9,229 nucleotides of DNA from Pedobacter sp. Its GTDB lineage: Bacteria > Bacteroidota > Bacteroidia > Sphingobacteriales > Sphingobacteriaceae. The DNA lies in contig JASLGV010000335.1 of the NCBI GenBank assembly GCA_030149995.1, positions 1 through 9,229 of the forward strand. Direction: 5' to 3'. Each line of letters begins with the position of its first letter. The stretch's first letter is position 1. Made by a program: the position numbers and the translations under genes. This document shows positions 6,079 through 9,229 of the stretch, one piece after another. The notes below the pieces were generated by a model. The model had not been told where the DNA came from. It saw only the letters and a list, made by a program, of their open reading frames with translations, and searched no databases.

Positions 6079-6094
6079 GGGTGCAAAAACCTTG

Positions 6095-7255
6095 TTAAGA
6101 CAAGTGCAGGGCAACCAACTGGTTTAAATCGTGGTCGTTGATTCCCTGTTTGCTATCGGCCAGGATTAAGAATTCTTTGTAAACAACATCCAGGTGCTGT
6201 TTTTCCATTCTATGCCCCAAACGATCGAGGTGGTGTTTCAATGCGTGACGGCCACTTCTGGCAGTTAGTACAATGGAAGCATCCGGAAAACCTACGTCTT
6301 CTGGTTTAATAATTTCGTAATTCTCCCGGTTTTTTAAGAAACCATCCTGGTGTATGCCCGAACTGTGTGAAAATGCATTGGCACCCACAATGGCTTTGTT
6401 GGGCTGCACCGGCATGTTCATCTGGTTTCTGACCATATGGCTGATGTCGTAAAACTGCGTAGCGTCAATCTGCGTGTTCAAGCCTAAAATTTTGTGGGTT
6501 TTCAAGACCATAACAACTTCTTCCATCGAGGTATTACCGGCACGTTCGCCAATACCATTAATGGTACATTCTACCTGGCGGGCACCATTCTGTAAACCGG
6601 CAATGGAATTGGCCGTGGCCAGTCCCAAATCGTTGTGGCAGTGTACAGAGATGATGGCTTTATCAATGTTTTTTACATTTTCTTTCAGGAAGCGGATTTT
6701 TGCACCATACTGGTCTGGTAAGCAATAACCATTGGTATCGGGAATGTTTACCACTGTGGCACCGGCGGCAATAACGGCTTCGATCATAGTGGCTAAGAAC
6801 TCGATATCGGCACGGCCGGCATCTTCGGCGTAAAATTCTACGTCTTCCACAAACTTTTTAGAATATTTAACGGCTTCAACGGCACGGGCTAAGATGTCTT
6901 CGCGGGTGCTGTTAAACTTATGTTTAATGTGAAAGTCTGAAGAGCCGATCCCGGTGTGGATGCGGGGTCTCTTTGCATAGCGCAATGCATCGGCTGCTAC
7001 ATCAATATCATTTTTATTGGCGCGGGTAAGGGCACAGATAATCGGGTTGTTTACCGCTTTGGAAAGCTCAATAACACTGTTAAAATCGCCTGGGCTCGAC
7101 ACCGGGAAACCGGCTTCAATTACATCAACGCCTAAAAGCTCCAATGCTTTAGCGATTTCAATTTTCTGGTTTGTATCTAACTGGCAGCCTGGTACCTGCT
7201 CTCCATCGCGAAGCGTGGTGTCGAAAACATAAACTTTATTTGGATCGTGTATCAT
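6095..7255 (-). CDS. leuA: 2-isopropylmalate synthase, short form without C-terminal regulatory domain
   Basis: The enzyme condenses acetyl-CoA with 2-oxoisovalerate to 2-isopropylmalate, the committed step of leucine synthesis. The HMGL-like TIM barrel fills the protein: [10 protein letters not shown] (11-20, with Arg16 and Asp17), the LeuA-type [10 protein letters not shown] (49-58), SVHCHNDLG (203-211, metal ligands His205 and His207) and GIGERAGNT (234-242, Asn241). Residues about 285-386 are the short linker helices ([13 protein letters not shown] and after). At 386 residues it lacks the roughly 130-residue C-terminal domain (LeuA dimer/allosteric domain) that binds leucine in the roughly 520-residue forms. 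CimA or homocitrate synthase are alternatives for short forms, but the [10 protein letters not shown] motif and the adjacent leuB favour LeuA. It starts 12 bp after the leuB stop, so the two are cotranscribed. Confidence 0.93.
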   Translation of the reverse strand: MIHDPNKVYVFDTTLRDGEQVPGCQLDTNQKIEIAKALELLGVDVIEAGFPVSSPGDFNSVIELSKAVNNPIICALTRANKNDIDVAADALRYAKRPRIHTGIGSSDFHIKHKFNSTREDILARAVEAVKYSKKFVEDVEFYAEDAGRADIEFLATMIEAVIAAGATVVNIPDTNGYCLPDQYGAKIRFLKENVKNIDKAIISVHCHNDLGLATANSIAGLQNGARQVECTINGIGERAGNTSMEEVVMVLKTHKILGLNTQIDATQFYDISHMVRNQMNMPVQPNKAIVGANAFSHSSGIHQDGFLKNRENYEIIKPEDVGFPDASIVLTARSGRHALKHHLDRLGHRMEKQHLDVVYKEFLILADSKQGINDHDLNQLVALHLS

Positions 7256-7267
7256 AATTGGTTCGGT

Positions 7268-8359
7268 TTAAGCGTTTACTACTTTCTGATTTAAAAACTT
7301 TAAGATTAATTTCCCCATTTCAGCGGTACCCAGTACTTTAAAACGGTTGGTGCCCTGATCGGCAATATCGTGTGTTCTGAAGCCTTCTTTTAATACCTGA
7401 TCAACGGTATCAACGATTAACTTTGCTTCGTCCTTTAAGCCAAAGCCAATCTCCAGCATCAGGGCAGCCGATAGGATAGAGGCCAGTGGGTTGGCCAGGT
7501 CTTTACCGGCTATGTCGTGTGCAGAACCGTGAATGGGTTCGAAGAAGCCAGTGCTTTCGCCTACTGAGGCCGAAGCAAGCATGCCCATAGAACCGGCAAT
7601 CTGAGAGGCTTCGTCTGTCAGGATATCGCCAAACAGATTGGCTGTTAAAACCACATCAAATTTCTTCGGATTTTTAATGAGCTGCATGGCGGCATTGTCT
7701 ATAAACATGTGCTCGGTTTCTACATCGGGGTATTGTTTTGCAATTTCCTGTACAGTTTCGCGCCATAAACGCGAGCTTTCCAGTACATTGGCCTTATCTA
7801 CAGAACATAGTTTTTTATTACGCTGCCGGGCTGCTTTAAAAGCTTTGTGGGCAATGCGCTCCACCTCATAACGGTGGTAGATCATTAAATCTGAAGCCGT
7901 GTTGCGGTCTTCTGAGCGGGTTTTCTCGCCAAAATAAACATCGCCTGTTAATTCGCGGAAAAATAAAATATCGGTGCCTTTTAAAATCTCGGCTTTGATG
8001 CTTGATGCCTGAAGCAACTCATCGAACAATAAAATAGGGCGCAGGTTGGCAAATAAACCTAATTCCTTACGTATTTTTAGTAATCCTTGTTCTGGTCTTA
8101 CTTTTAAACTTGGATCGTTATCGTATTTGGCATGTCCAACAGCTCCAAAGAGGATCGCATCACTCTTTCTTGCTTTTTCGAGGGTCTCATCTGGTAGCGG
8201 GTTGCCGGTTGCTTCTATGGCAACATGGCCCATTAAGGCCTCATCAAAAGTAAATTCGTGTCCGAATGCCGAAGCAATCTGTTCTAAAACCGCTTTTCCC
8301 CAGGTGGTTACTTCGGGGCCAATACCATCACCAGGTATTACTAAAATATTCTTCTTCAT
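7268..8359 (-). CDS. leuB: 3-isopropylmalate dehydrogenase
   Basis: The enzyme oxidises and decarboxylates 3-isopropylmalate to 2-oxoisocaproate with NAD+, in the cytosol as a homodimer. At 363 residues it has the usual length. Landmarks are the N-terminal strand ILVIPGDGIGPEV (5-17), substrate arginines Arg97, Arg107 and Arg135 (KIRKELGLFANLRP, FRELTG), catalytic Tyr142 (VYFGEK) and Lys189 (VDKANVLESSRLWR), Mg2+ ligands Asp221, Asp245 and Asp249 (IDNAAMQL; NLFGDILTDEASQIAG), and the NAD-binding loop EPIHGSAHDIAGKDLANP (274-291). All expected catalytic residues are present. The ATG at 8359 is 45 bp after the stop of the ModF-like ATPase gene and the stop is 12 bp before leuA, so it sits in the middle of a minus-strand operon. 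leuC and leuD are not in the window. Confidence 0.97.
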   Translation of the reverse strand: MKKNILVIPGDGIGPEVTTWGKAVLEQIASAFGHEFTFDEALMGHVAIEATGNPLPDETLEKARKSDAILFGAVGHAKYDNDPSLKVRPEQGLLKIRKELGLFANLRPILLFDELLQASSIKAEILKGTDILFFRELTGDVYFGEKTRSEDRNTASDLMIYHRYEVERIAHKAFKAARQRNKKLCSVDKANVLESSRLWRETVQEIAKQYPDVETEHMFIDNAAMQLIKNPKKFDVVLTANLFGDILTDEASQIAGSMGMLASASVGESTGFFEPIHGSAHDIAGKDLANPLASILSAALMLEIGFGLKDEAKLIVDTVDQVLKEGFRTHDIADQGTNRFKVLGTAEMGKLILKFLNQKVVNA

Positions 8360-8404
8360 GGTTAACGCTTCTTGTGCCGGGCAATTTTTATGGTAAAGGT
8401 TGCC

Positions 8405-9229
8405 TTAGCTTAGTATTCCTATATTTAAACTTTCGACGACTTTTACTTCGCCTTTTTCTAATAAAATTCTTTTTTCCAAACAGGTTGGCAGTTGTGATTC
8501 AAAATGCCCTACATAAATCAGGGTCATTCCATTGCTGCACAACTCATCTACCAGCTGATTAAAATGAGTTGTTTGTTGCCGATCTAAACCCTGGCAAGGT
8601 TCGTCCAGGATTAAAAGTTCCGGATTTTTGATAATCGTTCTGGCCAGCAACACCAATCTCTGCTTGCCCAGAGGGAGTGAACCCAGCAGTTCATCTTTGC
8701 TGGCTGTGAGCCCGAAATATTCGATCAGTTCGTCTACCTGCGTACTTTTTGTATAGGGTAATTGCTGAAATAAACCCACCGTATCGTAAAAACCGGAGGC
8801 AATACTTTGCCATACGGTTGCCGTTGCATCAAAATACCAGTGAAACTCTGGCGATATTAAACCAATGTGTTGTTTAATATCCCAGATACTTTCGCCGCTG
8901 CCACGCTTATTCCCAAACAGGTAAAGCGTATTGGCGTAAGACTGGGGGTGATCGCCGTTAACAAGGCTCAGCAATGTAGACTTGCCCGATCCGTTGTGCC
9001 CTTGCAAGAGCCATTTTTCGCCGGCTTTAACCTCCCAGTTGATATTTTTCAGTACCTGTTTTTCGCCATAACGAACGTTTACATCGATCATTTTAACGAT
9101 GTTGTCTGAGCTGTACACCGGCGATTCCTGTAAGAAAGCAGGTATTTTACCAATGCTTTGTACTTCTGTGCTCATACTACTTCTTGTAGCGAGTTGTTGC
9201 AGTTGTCCGTTTTCGATTTCACCGTAGCG
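8405..9229 (-). CDS. ModF-like ABC ATPase, C-terminal half; 5' end beyond the window
   Basis: With Met at 9175 as residue 1, the visible domain has Walker A GHNGSGKST (59-67), a long insert HPQSYANTLYLFGNKRGSGE plus SIWDIKQHIG (76-105) typical of the second ABC domain of ModF, a signature LPLGKQR (167-173), Walker B LLILDEP (187-193, Glu192) and H-loop His224. ModF-type proteins carry two ABC domains in about 490 residues and are soluble; their role is unclear. The frame stays open for 18 codons upstream of ATG 9175 to the edge (RYGEIENGQLQLATRSS), as expected for the linker between two ABC domains, so I treat 9175 as internal and the gene as cut. Alternatively 9175 is a true start, with an upstream gene ending in an overlapping ATGA at 9172-9175. 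It is 45 bp upstream of leuB in the same orientation. There is no molybdate gene here. Confidence 0.85.
   Translation of the reverse strand, partial: RYGEIENGQLQQLATRSSMSTEVQSIGKIPAFLQESPVYSSDNIVKMIDVNVRYGEKQVLKNINWEVKAGEKWLLQGHNGSGKSTLLSLVNGDHPQSYANTLYLFGNKRGSGESIWDIKQHIGLISPEFHWYFDATATVWQSIASGFYDTVGLFQQLPYTKSTQVDELIEYFGLTASKDELLGSLPLGKQRLVLLARTIIKNPELLILDEPCQGLDRQQTTHFNQLVDELCSNGMTLIYVGHFESQLPTCLEKRILLEKGEVKVVESLNIGILS

Noticed and set aside
7256..7267. Search for a leucine-rich leader peptide or attenuator directly before leuA
   Set aside because: Only 12 bp separate leuB and leuA, too little for a leader peptide, and the 45 bp before leuB show only a weak GGCAA/TTGCC repeat. Any operon leader lies beyond the right edge.
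8266..8562. Plus-strand frame antisense to leuB and the ModF-like gene
   Set aside because: It covers the ends of two well-supported genes and has an unnatural amino acid composition with no domain. It is a shadow frame.
1..9229. CRISPR arrays, insertion sequences, prophage or defence genes, tRNA or rRNA
   Set aside because: No repeat-spacer pattern, transposase-like protein, terminal inverted repeats of IS type, or RNA gene could be seen on either strand.

Overview
The window looks like chromosomal DNA from a Bacteroidota bacterium, most likely Sphingobacteriaceae (Pedobacter-like). This is inferred from four things: the protein families present (DUF4230, DUF6141-like, short LeuA, single-ACT-like-domain IlvA); AT-rich intergenic regions; start sites preceded by A-rich tracts rather than clear Shine-Dalgarno sequences; and near-matches to the Bacteroidota promoter elements TTTG and TAnnTTTG. 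No rRNA, tRNA, CRISPR array, insertion sequence or phage gene is visible. This is ordinary chromosomal sequence rather than an island.

Left part (1-4297) holds short transcription units of mixed orientation. A probably 5'-truncated, unrecognised protein (1-543) is followed by a secreted outer-membrane beta-barrel protein (615-1442), which ends at a strong intrinsic terminator. Convergent to it is a two-helix membrane protein of DUF6141 type (1518-2012, minus). Diverging from that is an orphan ABC-transporter ATPase with a GTG start (2102-3100). A perfect 16-bp bidirectional terminator separates this ATPase from a convergent small lipoprotein (3161-3577, minus). The lipoprotein diverges from a DUF4230 membrane-anchored protein (3737-4297) across a 159-bp region with nested repeats.

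Right part (4330-9229) is a minus-strand branched-chain amino acid cluster. In transcription order it holds the C-terminal half of a ModF-like double-ABC ATPase (cut by the window edge), leuB, leuA, ilvA and a KdgF-like cupin. LeuA and LeuB carry out the first and third steps of leucine synthesis. IlvA makes 2-oxobutanoate from threonine for isoleucine. leuC/leuD and the shared ilv genes are not in the window and probably lie upstream of the right edge (inference).

No wholly new system is evident. The most interesting points are: two strong hairpins without U-tracts placed just upstream of ilvA and of the cupin gene; a LeuA lacking the C-terminal regulatory domain beside an IlvA that keeps one; a ModF-like ATPase with a degenerate ABC signature inside a leucine operon; and a 12-nt motif placed exactly 4 nt outside both ends of the beta-barrel gene, with a near-copy upstream of the lipoprotein.
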